A stretch of DNA of 64,000 bases from Bacillus tuaregi (GTDB lineage: Bacteria; Bacillota; Bacilli; Bacillales; Cytobacillaceae). How positions within the stretch are numbered: the first letter of the stretch is position 1; every line of letters starts with the position of its first letter. Below the pieces are notes generated by a model. That model saw only the letters and a list, made by a program, of their open reading frames with translations, was not told where the DNA came from and ran no database searches. Below, in pieces: positions 16,492 to 25,421 of the stretch. Location: NCBI RefSeq assembly GCF_900104575.1, contig NZ_LT629731.1:2863805-2927804 (forward strand). Direction: 5' to 3'. The translations under genes and the position numbers were made by a program.

Positions 16492-16851
16492 ATGAAGTTT
16501 GAAAACAAAGGTTTCGAAAGTATGAAGGCTGAGCTTAACCGTCTTGATGACGTTATGCTAGACTATGGTCTAGTTCGAGAAGGACAGTGGGATTTTGAAA
16601 GAGTTACATACGATCGTAAATTTGAATTAAACGAAGGCGTTTTTTATTTACGTGTTCAAGGCTATGCAGTTGAAGGTGATGTCGGCGCTGGTAAAGCCCT
16701 CATTCAGCTAAAGACTCCATTACTTGGTAAGCATTACTATCCACATGGGGTTGAATACGGGGACGGCGAGAGCTTCCCAAAATCATTAGTAGCTCAATGT
16801 GAGAAGATCTTAACCAATATTCAATCAGAGATTGCCCATTTTGCTAAATAA
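16492..16851 (+). CDS. ylbA: YlbA, YugN-like family protein
   Basis: A 119-aa cytosolic protein of the YugN-like family, function unknown. Recognised by DYGLVREGQWDFERVTYDRK and the LKTPLLGKHYYPHGVEY block. GGAGGGGAC lies upstream of the ATG and a good promoter precedes it. It ends at a strong shared terminator. Confidence 0.87.
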   Translation: MKFENKGFESMKAELNRLDDVMLDYGLVREGQWDFERVTYDRKFELNEGVFYLRVQGYAVEGDVGAGKALIQLKTPLLGKHYYPHGVEYGDGESFPKSLVAQCEKILTNIQSEIAHFAK

Positions 16852-16897
16852 AAAAAAGTCAAAAGACGCATACAACACGCGTCTTTTGACTTTTTTT
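16851..16897. terminator. Strong bidirectional terminator ylbA/ctaM
   Basis: A perfect 19-bp stem (A-rich arm, GTCAAAAGACGC core) with a 9-nt loop between two convergent genes. Confidence 0.9.
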
Positions 16898-16933
16898 ACC
16901 GATTAGAATTTATTCCATCGGTGCAGAAATATT

Positions 16934-17401
16934 CTAAAAACCTAATATCGCTTTAATCACAGAGGTTGTATCACCACCATGGTAAAATACATAAAGTAAT
17001 AAGTAAACAGCAACACCGGTAATTGCCGTAAAAAACCAAATAATACTTGTAACTGGTCCTAATTTGCGATGCCTGGAAAGATTATTCTTGAGACCTGTAA
17101 TGAGTGATATGATTCCTAAAACAGCTCCCACCGTCGCCAAAGTAATATGAAAAACTAAGAATATGGTGTAGTAGATTTTGAGATGGTCAGGTCCCCCAAA
17201 GCTTGTATTCCCAATAAAAATGGTTCTACTGGCATAGATTATAAAAAAGACAACTGCAAAAATCGCGGCCCATAGCATCACCTTTTTATGCGCTTCAATT
17301 TTCCGTTTCCTTATTAAACTCCATCCAATCGCAACCATAATAGCACTGAGCACAATAAATGATGTACTGATTGTTGGTAAAATCGGCAATGTGTAATCCA
17401 T
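16934..17401 (-). CDS. ctaM: DUF420 membrane protein, CtaM/YozB-like
   Basis: A 155-aa membrane protein of the DUF420 family with five hydrophobic segments. Staphylococcus aureus CtaM and B. subtilis YozB belong here; CtaM is required for maturation of heme-copper oxidases. Position right after the ctaG transcript supports an oxidase-assembly role. GAGAGGAC stands upstream of the ATG. A terminator separates it from ctaG, so it probably has its own promoter. Confidence 0.85.
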   Translation of the reverse strand: MDYTLPILPTISTSFIVLSAIMVAIGWSLIRKRKIEAHKKVMLWAAIFAVVFFIIYASRTIFIGNTSFGGPDHLKIYYTIFLVFHITLATVGAVLGIISLITGLKNNLSRHRKLGPVTSIIWFFTAITGVAVYLLLYVFYHGGDTTSVIKAILGF

Positions 17402-17575
17402 CTAGTAACGTCCTCTCGACTTTTTTAGATTTATCATTTATGTATACATTACTTCTATATAACTATTATTGTATTAGAGTAGGTATTATTTTTCAATAAT
17501 AATCAGAATTCGTTCACAAAACATTGCTAATTTATCCTAACATTTTTTAAAAGAGTGTGATGAAAATACTTGACT

Positions 17576-17603
17576 AAAAAAACCTCTCACATTCTATGAG
17601 AGG
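17576..17603 (-). terminator. Terminator after ctaG
   Basis: CCTCTCA pairs with TGAGAGG and is followed by T7 on the minus strand. Confidence 0.85.
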
Positions 17604-17623
17604 CCTTTGCGTACTAGCTACAA

Positions 17624-18526
17624 TTATTCAACCGGCTGTGGCTGATATCCATTAAGCTGCTCTGCTTCTGTTTCTTCTTGATCCTTTCGGTACCATTCAA
17701 AAAATACACGAGCCAAAACAATCCCATATACAATTTCTTGAATGATCTTCATTAAGATACCACCGAGCTGTTGGTCATGAACTAATGATAGTGATGTAAA
17801 CATTTCCGGTCCGCTTAAATCTAAGGAAGCAAGCGTTGCTTGGGGAACACATAGCGCTAATGCTTGAGCCCATAGATTAGGGTCTGAGTATGCTGCATAC
17901 ATCGGACTATCATTAAAAATAATCAGTGCACAAGCAGGTAATATCAATGCACCACTTGCAAAGATGTAAGCAACCTTCTTTAATCCAACAATACTTCGAT
18001 TTTTATCTACTTTGTTCATAAGCGGCCACCACATCGATAAAGCGAGCATAAAAAGTAAGCCAGTGTATGCTTCATGAAGCCACATCGTTGTTTTAATCAC
18101 ATCAAAAACAAAAGGGATATGATACAGAGAAAACGTTACATTGAATAAGACAAGCGCAATAATGGGTCTAGTAAAAAATAATAAAATGGTTTTTATGACT
18201 GGTAATGACCAAATATATCTCCAAATCCATACAGGTAAGGCTACAATCAAAATTGGAGGAATAATAAATAGTAATACAGACATCTGAATCATATGAGCAT
18301 AAAACATCAAATGCCCCATTAAATCAAGCGGTGAACCCTTAATAATATAAATTAACACCATAGCTAAGAGAAACAGTCTGATTTCCAAGCTTGTAAGCCG
18401 TTTACTTTCTTCTATCTTATATTTATATTTATCTATTAGGAAAAAGTAACCAACCGTAACAACGATCAGAAAAGTCAAGAAAAACGGACTCCATAATGCC
18501 CTAAAACCAAAAATATCAAGCGACAA
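17624..18526 (-). CDS. ctaG: Cytochrome c oxidase assembly factor CtaG
   Basis: A 300-aa multi-spanning membrane protein (about seven segments) of the Bacillus-type CtaG/caa3 assembly family, needed for formation of active cytochrome caa3. Conserved HMIQMSVLLFIIPPILI and LYHIPFVFD carry membrane histidines likely involved in copper delivery. The TTG start at 18526 has AGAGGTGAA upstream. It lies last in the ctaBCDEFG series but after a terminator following ctaF. Confidence 0.93.
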   Translation of the reverse strand: MSLDIFGFRALWSPFFLTFLIVVTVGYFFLIDKYKYKIEESKRLTSLEIRLFLLAMVLIYIIKGSPLDLMGHLMFYAHMIQMSVLLFIIPPILIVALPVWIWRYIWSLPVIKTILLFFTRPIIALVLFNVTFSLYHIPFVFDVIKTTMWLHEAYTGLLFMLALSMWWPLMNKVDKNRSIVGLKKVAYIFASGALILPACALIIFNDSPMYAAYSDPNLWAQALALCVPQATLASLDLSGPEMFTSLSLVHDQQLGGILMKIIQEIVYGIVLARVFFEWYRKDQEETEAEQLNGYQPQPVE

Positions 18527-18642
18527 GTTCTTTCACCTCTCTCATACATAAGGATGAATACCATTCAACATTCTAACTATTAACACTAATTATACTATTT
18601 TAATATTATATACTCAAACAAAGTTATTTATCGTAAATGTAT

Positions 18643-18675
18643 AAAAAGGAAATCAGCCATGCCGATTTCCTTTTT
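18643..18675 (-). terminator. Terminator after ctaF
   Basis: AAAAAGGAAATC pairs perfectly with GATTTCCTTTTT, directly after ctaF. Confidence 0.85.
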
Positions 18676-18679
18676 ATTC

Positions 18680-19012
18680 TTACCACCAGATAATTGTCAT
18701 GAACGCAATCACTGTAATGATTGCCACAAACACACCACTGAACATGAAAAGTGCTGGCATTTCATGCCCTTTATGACTCATATGCATGAAGTAATATAAC
18801 TGATAGGCTACCTGAACACCGGCTAGCAATAATATAAATGGTATTGTAAACCAATTGCTAAAACCATCATAGCCGACAGCTACAAACGCAATGAGAGTAA
18901 GGAAGATCATAAGGGCAAAGGTAATCACCTGATGCCTCATTTCCTCGGCATTTTTTTTACGACGATACTTGATATCATTAGGGTTAACTGAATTCATTTG
19001 TTCATTGCTCAT
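18680..19012 (-). CDS. ctaF: Cytochrome caa3 oxidase subunit IVB
   Basis: The small fourth subunit of cytochrome caa3 oxidase, 110 aa, with three membrane segments (about 30-48, 53-75, 85-108). The motif YQLYYFMHMSHKGHE is typical of prokaryotic subunit IV. It begins five bases after ctaE and ends the ctaCDEF transcript. Confidence 0.93.
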   Translation of the reverse strand: MSNEQMNSVNPNDIKYRRKKNAEEMRHQVITFALMIFLTLIAFVAVGYDGFSNWFTIPFILLLAGVQVAYQLYYFMHMSHKGHEMPALFMFSGVFVAIITVIAFMTIIWW

Positions 19013-19016
19013 CAGA

Positions 19017-19646
19017 TTATCCCACCATTCCCATTAAATATACAACTGTGAAGATAAATACCCATACAACGTCAATAAAGTGCCAATACAGACTTGCTGT
19101 ATAAAACTTTGGTGCATTGTAAAGATTTAGTCCACGTTTAGCATTTCGAATCATCAAGGTCAGAATCCAACCAAGACCAAAGGCGACGTGAGCACCATGG
19201 AAGCCTGTTAAAGTATAAAATGCAGATCCAAAAGCACTACTTGTAAATGTATGATGAAATTCATGTACATAATGATTAAACTCATATATTTCAAGCGCTA
19301 AGAAGGATGCACCTAATGCCACGGTCACACCTAACCATACCATCATTTTTTTAAACTGAAAATTCTTCATGTGATACATTGCATATACACTTGTTAATGA
19401 GCTTGTTAGTAGAATCATGGTGGTTGCAAATACTAACGGTAGTTCGAATATATCCTTCGCCAAAGCATGTTCAGGACTTGGCACCTTATCCTTTAAAGCA
19501 AGATAGGTAGCAAACAGGGTGGCAAAAAGGACTGTTTCGCCTCCTAAGAAAATCCAAAACCCCGTAAATTTGTTTTTAGCTTCAAGGGTTTGTCTTTCAG
19601 GCGAAGCCGGCCACGTTTCAGTTGTCCATTTTTCTTCCGCGTGCAT
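19017..19646 (-). CDS. ctaE: Cytochrome caa3 oxidase subunit III
   Basis: Membrane subunit III of the oxidase, 209 aa with five hydrophobic segments. Seen: GFWIFLGGETVLFATLFATY, TLTGFHGAHVAFGL and ASLYWHFIDVVWVFIFTVVY, all hallmark blocks. Its ATG shares one base with the ctaD stop (TAATG), so translation is coupled. Confidence 0.95.
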   Translation of the reverse strand: MHAEEKWTTETWPASPERQTLEAKNKFTGFWIFLGGETVLFATLFATYLALKDKVPSPEHALAKDIFELPLVFATTMILLTSSLTSVYAMYHMKNFQFKKMMVWLGVTVALGASFLALEIYEFNHYVHEFHHTFTSSAFGSAFYTLTGFHGAHVAFGLGWILTLMIRNAKRGLNLYNAPKFYTASLYWHFIDVVWVFIFTVVYLMGMVG

Positions 19647-21538
19647 TATGCCTTCCCCCCCTTATCAAAATCATCCATTAAATCTTCCTTATGAATATGA
19701 TATCCATGATCATCCTTAGTAGAGCGGAACATCATAGAACCAAATGTTATCACTAATCCGATAATAAATACTGCAATTCCCATTGGGTTTGCAAAAACAT
19801 CATCTGTTTTCATGTCATACTGATACATGACACCAAAGCCTGCAATAAACAAGCCTAAGCTAATCATAAATGGTATAAATGAAGAATTTGGCATATGAAT
19901 ATCACCAAGCGGCTCTGCCGGTGTCAAATTCTTCTTACCCTCCATCTTTTCAATCCAGTATGGATCCAATCCACGCACAAGTGGAGTTTGTTTAAAGTTA
20001 TAAAAAGGAGGTGGAGAAGGTAATGCCCATTCTAATGTACGTCCATCTCCCCATGGATCATTTCCTACCTTTTCGTTCTTAACCACTGTGGCAATAACGT
20101 TAATTAGCAAAATAATAACGGCCACTGCCATAAGGAATGCACCGATTGTACTAATTAAGTTAGCTGCTTCCCAACCTTGATTTGGGAGGAAGGTAAAGAC
20201 ACGACGCGGCATACCCATTAGACCTAAGAAATGTTGAATAAAGAAAGTTAAATGGAAGCCAATTAGGAATAACCAAAAAGTAACCTTGCCTAACTTTTCA
20301 TTTAGCATAGTACCGAACATTTTCGGCCAATAAAAATGTGTTCCAGCTAATAAGGCTAGTACAACCCCACCAACAATTACATAGTGGAAGTGAGCAACAA
20401 TAAAGTAACTGTCATGCAGCTGATAATCAAGCGGTGCCGCTGCCTGCATAACACCTGTAACGCCACCCATTACGAATGAAGGAATAAATGCTACTGCATA
20501 CAGCATTGGCGTCGTGAATTTAACACTACCGCCCCACATCGTAAAGAGCCAGTTAAAGATTTTAATCCCTGTTGGAACCGCAATAGCCATTGTCGCAACC
20601 GCAAAGATTGCATTCGCAATCGGTCCAAGTCCGGTTGTGAACATATGGTGAGCCCATACCATGAAACCGAAAAAGCCGATTAATACGGTTGCAAATACCA
20701 TGGATGAATATCCAAATAAACGCTTTCTTGAAAAAGTAGAGAAAATCTCAGAGAAAATACCAAATGCAGGTAAAATTAAGATGTATACCTCTGGGTGACC
20801 AAAAATCCAGAAAATATGTTCATAGATGATGGTATTACCACCACCGGCAACGTCAAAGAAATTAGCACCGAATAAGCGGTCAAATGTTAATAAGAACAAA
20901 CCAACCGCAAGCGGTGTAAACGCAAATACAATAAGTGTTGATGCCACAAATGTAGTCCAAGTAAAAAGCGGCATCCTCATAAACGTCATTCCAGGTGCTC
21001 TCATATTAATAATTGTCACAAGGAAGTTAATCCCTGAAATTAAAGTACCAAAGCCTGAAATTTGCAATCCAATCGTATAAAAATCAATCCCATGTCCTGG
21101 AGATTCAAGTGACAATGATGCGTAAGAAGTCCATCCAGCATCAGGTGCTCCTCCTAAGAACCAAGAAAGATTTAAAAAGATACCGCCAAAAAGGAATAAC
21201 CAAAATCCTAATGAGTTTAAAAATGGAAACGCAACATCACGAGCACCAATTTGAAGCGGTACAATCGCATTCATAAAGGCAAATAACAAAGGTGTTGCTG
21301 CAAGGAATATCATGGTTGTTCCATGCATCGTAATAATTTCATTAAATAATCCAGCACTGACAAAATCATTATTCGGTTCCATAAGCTGGATACGAATCAT
21401 CATAGCTTCTAGACCACCGATAACGAAAAACAGTGCACCGGCAATAAAATAAAGGTGGGCAATTTTTTTATGATCGACAGTTGTTAAATAATCCCATAAA
21501 AAGGCTCCTACCCCTTGTTTCTGAGCATAGCTACTCAC
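19646..21538 (-). CDS. ctaD: Cytochrome caa3 oxidase subunit I
   Basis: Catalytic subunit I of cytochrome c oxidase; it binds heme a and the heme a3-CuB centre and pumps protons. 630 aa. Heme a ligand His in MTMHGT-type block (ITMHGTTMIFLA), CuB/cross-link block FWIFGHPEVYILILP and HH in VWAHHMFTTG, and heme ligands in VAHFHYVIVGG are all present. The GTG at 21538 is chosen because GGGGAGG lies seven bases upstream; a TTG at 21571 lies before that site. It overlaps ctaE by one base. Confidence 0.96.
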   Translation of the reverse strand: MSSYAQKQGVGAFLWDYLTTVDHKKIAHLYFIAGALFFVIGGLEAMMIRIQLMEPNNDFVSAGLFNEIITMHGTTMIFLAATPLLFAFMNAIVPLQIGARDVAFPFLNSLGFWLFLFGGIFLNLSWFLGGAPDAGWTSYASLSLESPGHGIDFYTIGLQISGFGTLISGINFLVTIINMRAPGMTFMRMPLFTWTTFVASTLIVFAFTPLAVGLFLLTFDRLFGANFFDVAGGGNTIIYEHIFWIFGHPEVYILILPAFGIFSEIFSTFSRKRLFGYSSMVFATVLIGFFGFMVWAHHMFTTGLGPIANAIFAVATMAIAVPTGIKIFNWLFTMWGGSVKFTTPMLYAVAFIPSFVMGGVTGVMQAAAPLDYQLHDSYFIVAHFHYVIVGGVVLALLAGTHFYWPKMFGTMLNEKLGKVTFWLFLIGFHLTFFIQHFLGLMGMPRRVFTFLPNQGWEAANLISTIGAFLMAVAVIILLINVIATVVKNEKVGNDPWGDGRTLEWALPSPPPFYNFKQTPLVRGLDPYWIEKMEGKKNLTPAEPLGDIHMPNSSFIPFMISLGLFIAGFGVMYQYDMKTDDVFANPMGIAVFIIGLVITFGSMMFRSTKDDHGYHIHKEDLMDDFDKGGKA

Positions 21539-21575
21539 AGTTTTACCTCCCCTTAACGCGTTCTCATTCAATTTA

Positions 21576-22631
21576 TTACTGAATTTTCAGATTCATTAAA
21601 TATTCAGTCAATGCATCGAGCTCTTGTTCCGTAAACTCGCCATATGCACCAGTCATTTTATTTCCTGGTTTAATGCTTTCAGGATCTTGAATCCATTTCT
21701 TTAAGTTTTCCTCGTCATGATCCAAAATACCGGCAATAGTCGTACGGTCACCAAAGTTTGTTAAATTTGGCGCAAGTCTTGCTGCTTCTGGTGTTGAATT
21801 TGCAGGTGTAACTGCATGACATCCAATACAGCTTTGATTATAAATTTCTTGACCTGCTTGAGCTAAATCTGTAGTCGCTTGTTTTGGCTCAGTAACACTT
21901 TGCATATCCTTAACCCAACCGTCAAATTCAGCGCGTGATACTGCTTTTACCTTGAAATCCATTAGCGCATGCGAAGGTCCACAAAGCTCTGCACATTTAC
22001 CATAGAAAATATTTTTAGCCTCTTCAGCTTTTTGACTGTCAAATTCAAGCCAGAACTTATTGACATTGTCTGTATTGGTATCCATTTTCCCACCAGCAGC
22101 AGGAATCCAAAATGAGTGTTTTACATCAGATGCCTTTAAATTGAAATAAACCTTCTCATCTGTTGGTACGACAAGTTCCTGTCCAGTCACAATCTTTTCA
22201 TTTGGATACTCAAATTCCCACCAATAAAGACTTGCTCGCACATTTACTACTAGTGCATCGGAATCCTTCTTATCCATGGCCTTCGTTTCCGCAAAATTAA
22301 ATGTAGCAGCAACAGTTGGAACAGCCAAAATCAAGAGTAGGATAATTGGAATAGTAGTCCAAATAATTTCTAACTTGTGATTTCCTTCTACTTGCTTTGG
22401 AATTCTGTCATCTTTTCGTCTAAATTTCAAAATGACAAATAAGAAAATTAAGACAACAACGACAATAACTCCTACCATAATAGCAGTACTAAGTAACATT
22501 AGATTATACTGCTTTTCCGCCACTTCTCCTGCTGGCTGCAGTGTAGATATAAACGGCTCACCACAACCTGAGAGAACAAGCGCCAGCACCGCTAATAGCG
22601 GAAATAGACGCCATTTTGATAGCCTCTTCAT
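21576..22631 (-). CDS. ctaC: Cytochrome caa3 oxidase subunit II with cytochrome c domain
   Basis: Lipoprotein subunit II of caa3 oxidase, 351 aa. A signal peptide ends in the lipobox LSGC, then two membrane helices follow. The CuA domain has HSFWIPAAGG and CAELCGPSHALMDF ligands. A C-terminal cytochrome c domain carries CIGCH and a later Met (KPGNKMTGAYG), so electrons enter through a fused c-type heme. The ATG at 22631 starts directly before the basic signal peptide; the open frame beyond it is not signal-like. AGAGGGG is present upstream at rather long spacing. Confidence 0.95.
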   Translation of the reverse strand: MKRLSKWRLFPLLAVLALVLSGCGEPFISTLQPAGEVAEKQYNLMLLSTAIMVGVIVVVVLIFLFVILKFRRKDDRIPKQVEGNHKLEIIWTTIPIILLLILAVPTVAATFNFAETKAMDKKDSDALVVNVRASLYWWEFEYPNEKIVTGQELVVPTDEKVYFNLKASDVKHSFWIPAAGGKMDTNTDNVNKFWLEFDSQKAEEAKNIFYGKCAELCGPSHALMDFKVKAVSRAEFDGWVKDMQSVTEPKQATTDLAQAGQEIYNQSCIGCHAVTPANSTPEAARLAPNLTNFGDRTTIAGILDHDEENLKKWIQDPESIKPGNKMTGAYGEFTEQELDALTEYLMNLKIQ

Positions 22632-22754
22632 AGCGTAAACATACCCCTCTTTCGTGAATAATTTTTTTACAATTAGTAGTGCAAAAAAATATGGATAACT
22701 TCTTTCTACCTGCATATGACATAGGAAGAAAGAATTTCCTACCAATTCTTAAAG

Positions 22755-22798
22755 GAAACGCCACTCATCCCCTTTTCCTGAGTGACGTCCTTTTTTTG
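22755..22798. terminator. Hairpin between ctaB and ctaC
   Basis: CACTCA pairs with TGAGTG, extended by mispaired GGA..CG/CG..TCC arms. T7 follows on the plus strand; on the minus strand only TTTAA follows. It may be an attenuating or processing stem within a ctaB-ctaC transcript, or a terminator for antisense transcription. Confidence 0.5.
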
Positions 22799-22853
22799 TA
22801 CAATCATGCTGTCTGTCATTAAGAAATAAGAAACTACTATATTTTGAAATAAA

Positions 22854-23792
22854 CTATATGAAAGTCACAATAACCATTGAAACAAACATAATGGTTAAAT
22901 ATTGCAACGAATAAACAAACATAAGCTTAGCCCACTTCAGGTCATCTTTAAATCGATTAGCGTAAATCCCAGTAAGAATCCAGCCTATATTCAAGACGGT
23001 TGCTAATACGACGAATGGTATGCCCAATTCCATCATAAAAAACGGAAGCGGTAACAAAGCTAACACCCATAAATAAATGTGTCGTTTTGTCTCCCTGAAT
23101 CCCTTTACAACCGGAAGCATCGGAATGCTAGCTTTGCGATATTCCTCTACTCGTCTCATTGCTAAAGCATAAAAATGAGGCGGCTGCCAGGCAAACATAA
23201 TTAGAAATAACATCCAAGCCATAATATCTAAATTTGGATCAACAGCAGCCCAGCCAATTAACGGCGGAACAGCTCCAGACATACTTCCAACCACTGTATT
23301 CGAGACATGCTGACGTTTAGACCACATGGAATAGACTACAACGTAACTGAATACGCCCACAATACCGATCACGGCAGCAGAGATTGTCGTTAACAGGAGA
23401 AATAGTAATCCAATGATAATAAATAAAAATCCCATAATAGCTACTTTTATTGGATTCATTTTCCCTGTTACGGTCGGTCTAGCCTTCGTCCTTTCCATTA
23501 AATGGTCAATATCTCGATCTATGTAGTTATTGAGTGTACAGGAGCCTGCCATAATAAGGGCTGAACCAATTAAAGAAAAGAAAATCGTATCTAGATTGTC
23601 AAAGAATCGTTTATCAGTCACAGTAAGTGCTAGCCATATGCCTGTAAACGTTGTAATTAAATTTGAATTCACAATTCCTATTTTTATTAATGCAAGAAAA
23701 TCCTTCCATACTGTTGTCTCTGGCAGCTTTGTTTTTATGCTATCATCTTCGCTTGTCATAACAGCTTCCGTAATGGTTCTAGAACCAGACAT
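22854..23792 (-). CDS. ctaB: Protoheme IX farnesyltransferase (heme O synthase)
   Basis: A membrane prenyltransferase converting heme B to heme O. Length 312 aa with about nine hydrophobic segments. The first Asp-rich motif [19 protein letters not shown] (about 105-123) and the second block [20 protein letters not shown] are clear. GGGGAGG precedes the ATG. It is divergent from ctaA, whose product acts next on heme O. Confidence 0.95.
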   Translation of the reverse strand: MSGSRTITEAVMTSEDDSIKTKLPETTVWKDFLALIKIGIVNSNLITTFTGIWLALTVTDKRFFDNLDTIFFSLIGSALIMAGSCTLNNYIDRDIDHLMERTKARPTVTGKMNPIKVAIMGFLFIIIGLLFLLLTTISAAVIGIVGVFSYVVVYSMWSKRQHVSNTVVGSMSGAVPPLIGWAAVDPNLDIMAWMLFLIMFAWQPPHFYALAMRRVEEYRKASIPMLPVVKGFRETKRHIYLWVLALLPLPFFMMELGIPFVVLATVLNIGWILTGIYANRFKDDLKWAKLMFVYSLQYLTIMFVSMVIVTFI

Positions 23793-24400
23793 TCTACTTC
23801 CTCCCCTTTTGCGTTATACAAGAACATTCACCCAAATCCCCAATTTCTGTTTTCTGCACCATAAAAACTATAGACAATATATAAAACATTAATGAATGTG
23901 AAAATATATTAATATACACTATTAATAACACCGTTATGTTGTTAACTGAATATTAAATCATTATTCCTCTCTTCAGTATATTAAATCACACTTTTGACGA
24001 TTTTTGTGAACTTTTTTTGAATAAATTTTGAAAAAAGTGTGTCTTGCAAGAATATTTTATTTCCATTATTGTTATTTTAGTGCCATAATGAAGGAAATTA
24101 AGATAAATTTTGAATTTTTTTCAAACATTTTATCTTCTAAACTTTCTCTCTACCTCTATTTCTAACAAACTATCACATAAGTTTCAACTGTTTTCACGTT
24201 AATAACGGTAAAAAATACATTTTAGATACCACATTAACATTTCTCACATTCATTATTTATGAAAAAGGGATTATTTATCACAATTTGTCAATAATTCTGT
24301 ATGATTGGAATTGTGATATTATTTTGCTTATTTATTTTATTATATCTATTAATGTATTACTATAGCAATAATAAGAACATTTTCTAAGTAGGTGAAAAAA
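23793..24400. promoter_or_regulatory. Divergent ctaB/ctaA control region
   Basis: About 600 very AT-rich bases without a gene. TTTTTGTGAA at 24001-24010 resembles the ResD-type TTTGTGAA box known upstream of B. subtilis ctaA, and AATGTGAAAA at 23895-23904 is a similar site in the same orientation. CACACTTTT (23987-23995) and AAAAGTGTG further right form an inverted pair around the first site. I cannot fix promoters here with confidence. Confidence 0.45.
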
Positions 24401-25381
24401 TTGCATCGCTCTCTTAAATGGTTTTCTGTATTAACAACCATCGGGATGCTCTTCATTTTATTAGGAGGAGCATTAGTTACAAAAACAGAATCAGGAATGG
24501 GCTGTGGCCGATCATGGCCACTCTGTAATGGCCAACTGATTCCAGATGAAATTACCAGTGAATTAATAATCGAATTAGCCCACCGTGTTGTCTCAGGTTC
24601 AGTCGGTATCATGCTGATTATTCTTTCCATTATGGCTTGGAGGAAAATTGGTCATATTAGAGAAACTAAATTCCTCGTTATTACTTCGCTCTTGTTTCTC
24701 ATTTTGCAGGGTCTTATTGGAGCGGCAGCCGTCATCTGGGGACAATCTGATTTTATTCTGGCCGCTCATTTTGGAATTTCGTTAGTTTCCTTTAGTACAG
24801 TATTTTTATTAACCCTGCTTATCTTTGAAGTGGATAAAAAATTCGCTGCCGAAAAGCTGATCCTTGATAAACGAATGAGAAAACACATTATCGGTGTAAC
24901 GCTCTACAGCTTTATCGTCGTCTACACAGGTGCACTTGTACGCCATGTTAATGCAAGTCTTGTTTGTAGGGATTGGCCGCTTTGTCTAAATGATCAGCCA
25001 GGACTGCCAACTAATATGTATGAGTGGGTCCAAATGGGACATCGAGCTGCAGCAGGTTTCATTTTTATTTGGATTGCCTATATTATGGTTTTGGCGATTA
25101 AGCATTATCGACATGAAAAGATTGTCTATTGGGGCTGGATTATTTCTTTCATTCTCGTCTCATTGCAGGTTACTGCTGGTGCATTCATCGTCTTTCTTCG
25201 TGGCAATTTATATATTGCCCTTGGACATGCCTTTTTTATTACCTGCTTGTTCGGAATGCTAAGCTATTTTATCCTTCTCTCTTACAGAAGTAAATTGAAT
25301 GCACAGGTTATACATCCCGAGACGGAGCAACAGACTGATAAGAATACATCACCATCTTCACCAATCATAACAATGGATTAA
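24401..25381 (+). CDS. ctaA: Heme A synthase
   Basis: Membrane enzyme oxidising heme O to heme A for the CtaCDEF oxidase. 326 aa with eight hydrophobic segments. Heme-ligand histidines are seen in [27 protein letters not shown] and LGHAFFIT. Cysteine pairs CGRSWPLC and CRDWPLC on outer loops match the B-type family. The TTG at 24401 aligns with the B. subtilis N-terminus ([13 protein letters not shown]) and has GTAGGTGA upstream; a GTG at 24392 overlaps that site. Confidence 0.93.
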   Translation: MHRSLKWFSVLTTIGMLFILLGGALVTKTESGMGCGRSWPLCNGQLIPDEITSELIIELAHRVVSGSVGIMLIILSIMAWRKIGHIRETKFLVITSLLFLILQGLIGAAAVIWGQSDFILAAHFGISLVSFSTVFLLTLLIFEVDKKFAAEKLILDKRMRKHIIGVTLYSFIVVYTGALVRHVNASLVCRDWPLCLNDQPGLPTNMYEWVQMGHRAAAGFIFIWIAYIMVLAIKHYRHEKIVYWGWIISFILVSLQVTAGAFIVFLRGNLYIALGHAFFITCLFGMLSYFILLSYRSKLNAQVIHPETEQQTDKNTSPSSPIITMD

Positions 25382-25416
25382 AAAAAGAGTTACAGCTTAC
25401 GCTGTAACTCTTTTTT
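25380..25416. terminator. Bidirectional terminator ctaA/pycA
   Basis: Perfect 16-bp stem (AAAAAAGAGTTACAGC with its complement, TTAC loop) between convergent ctaA and pycA. Confidence 0.9.
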
Positions 25417-25421
25417 GCCTT

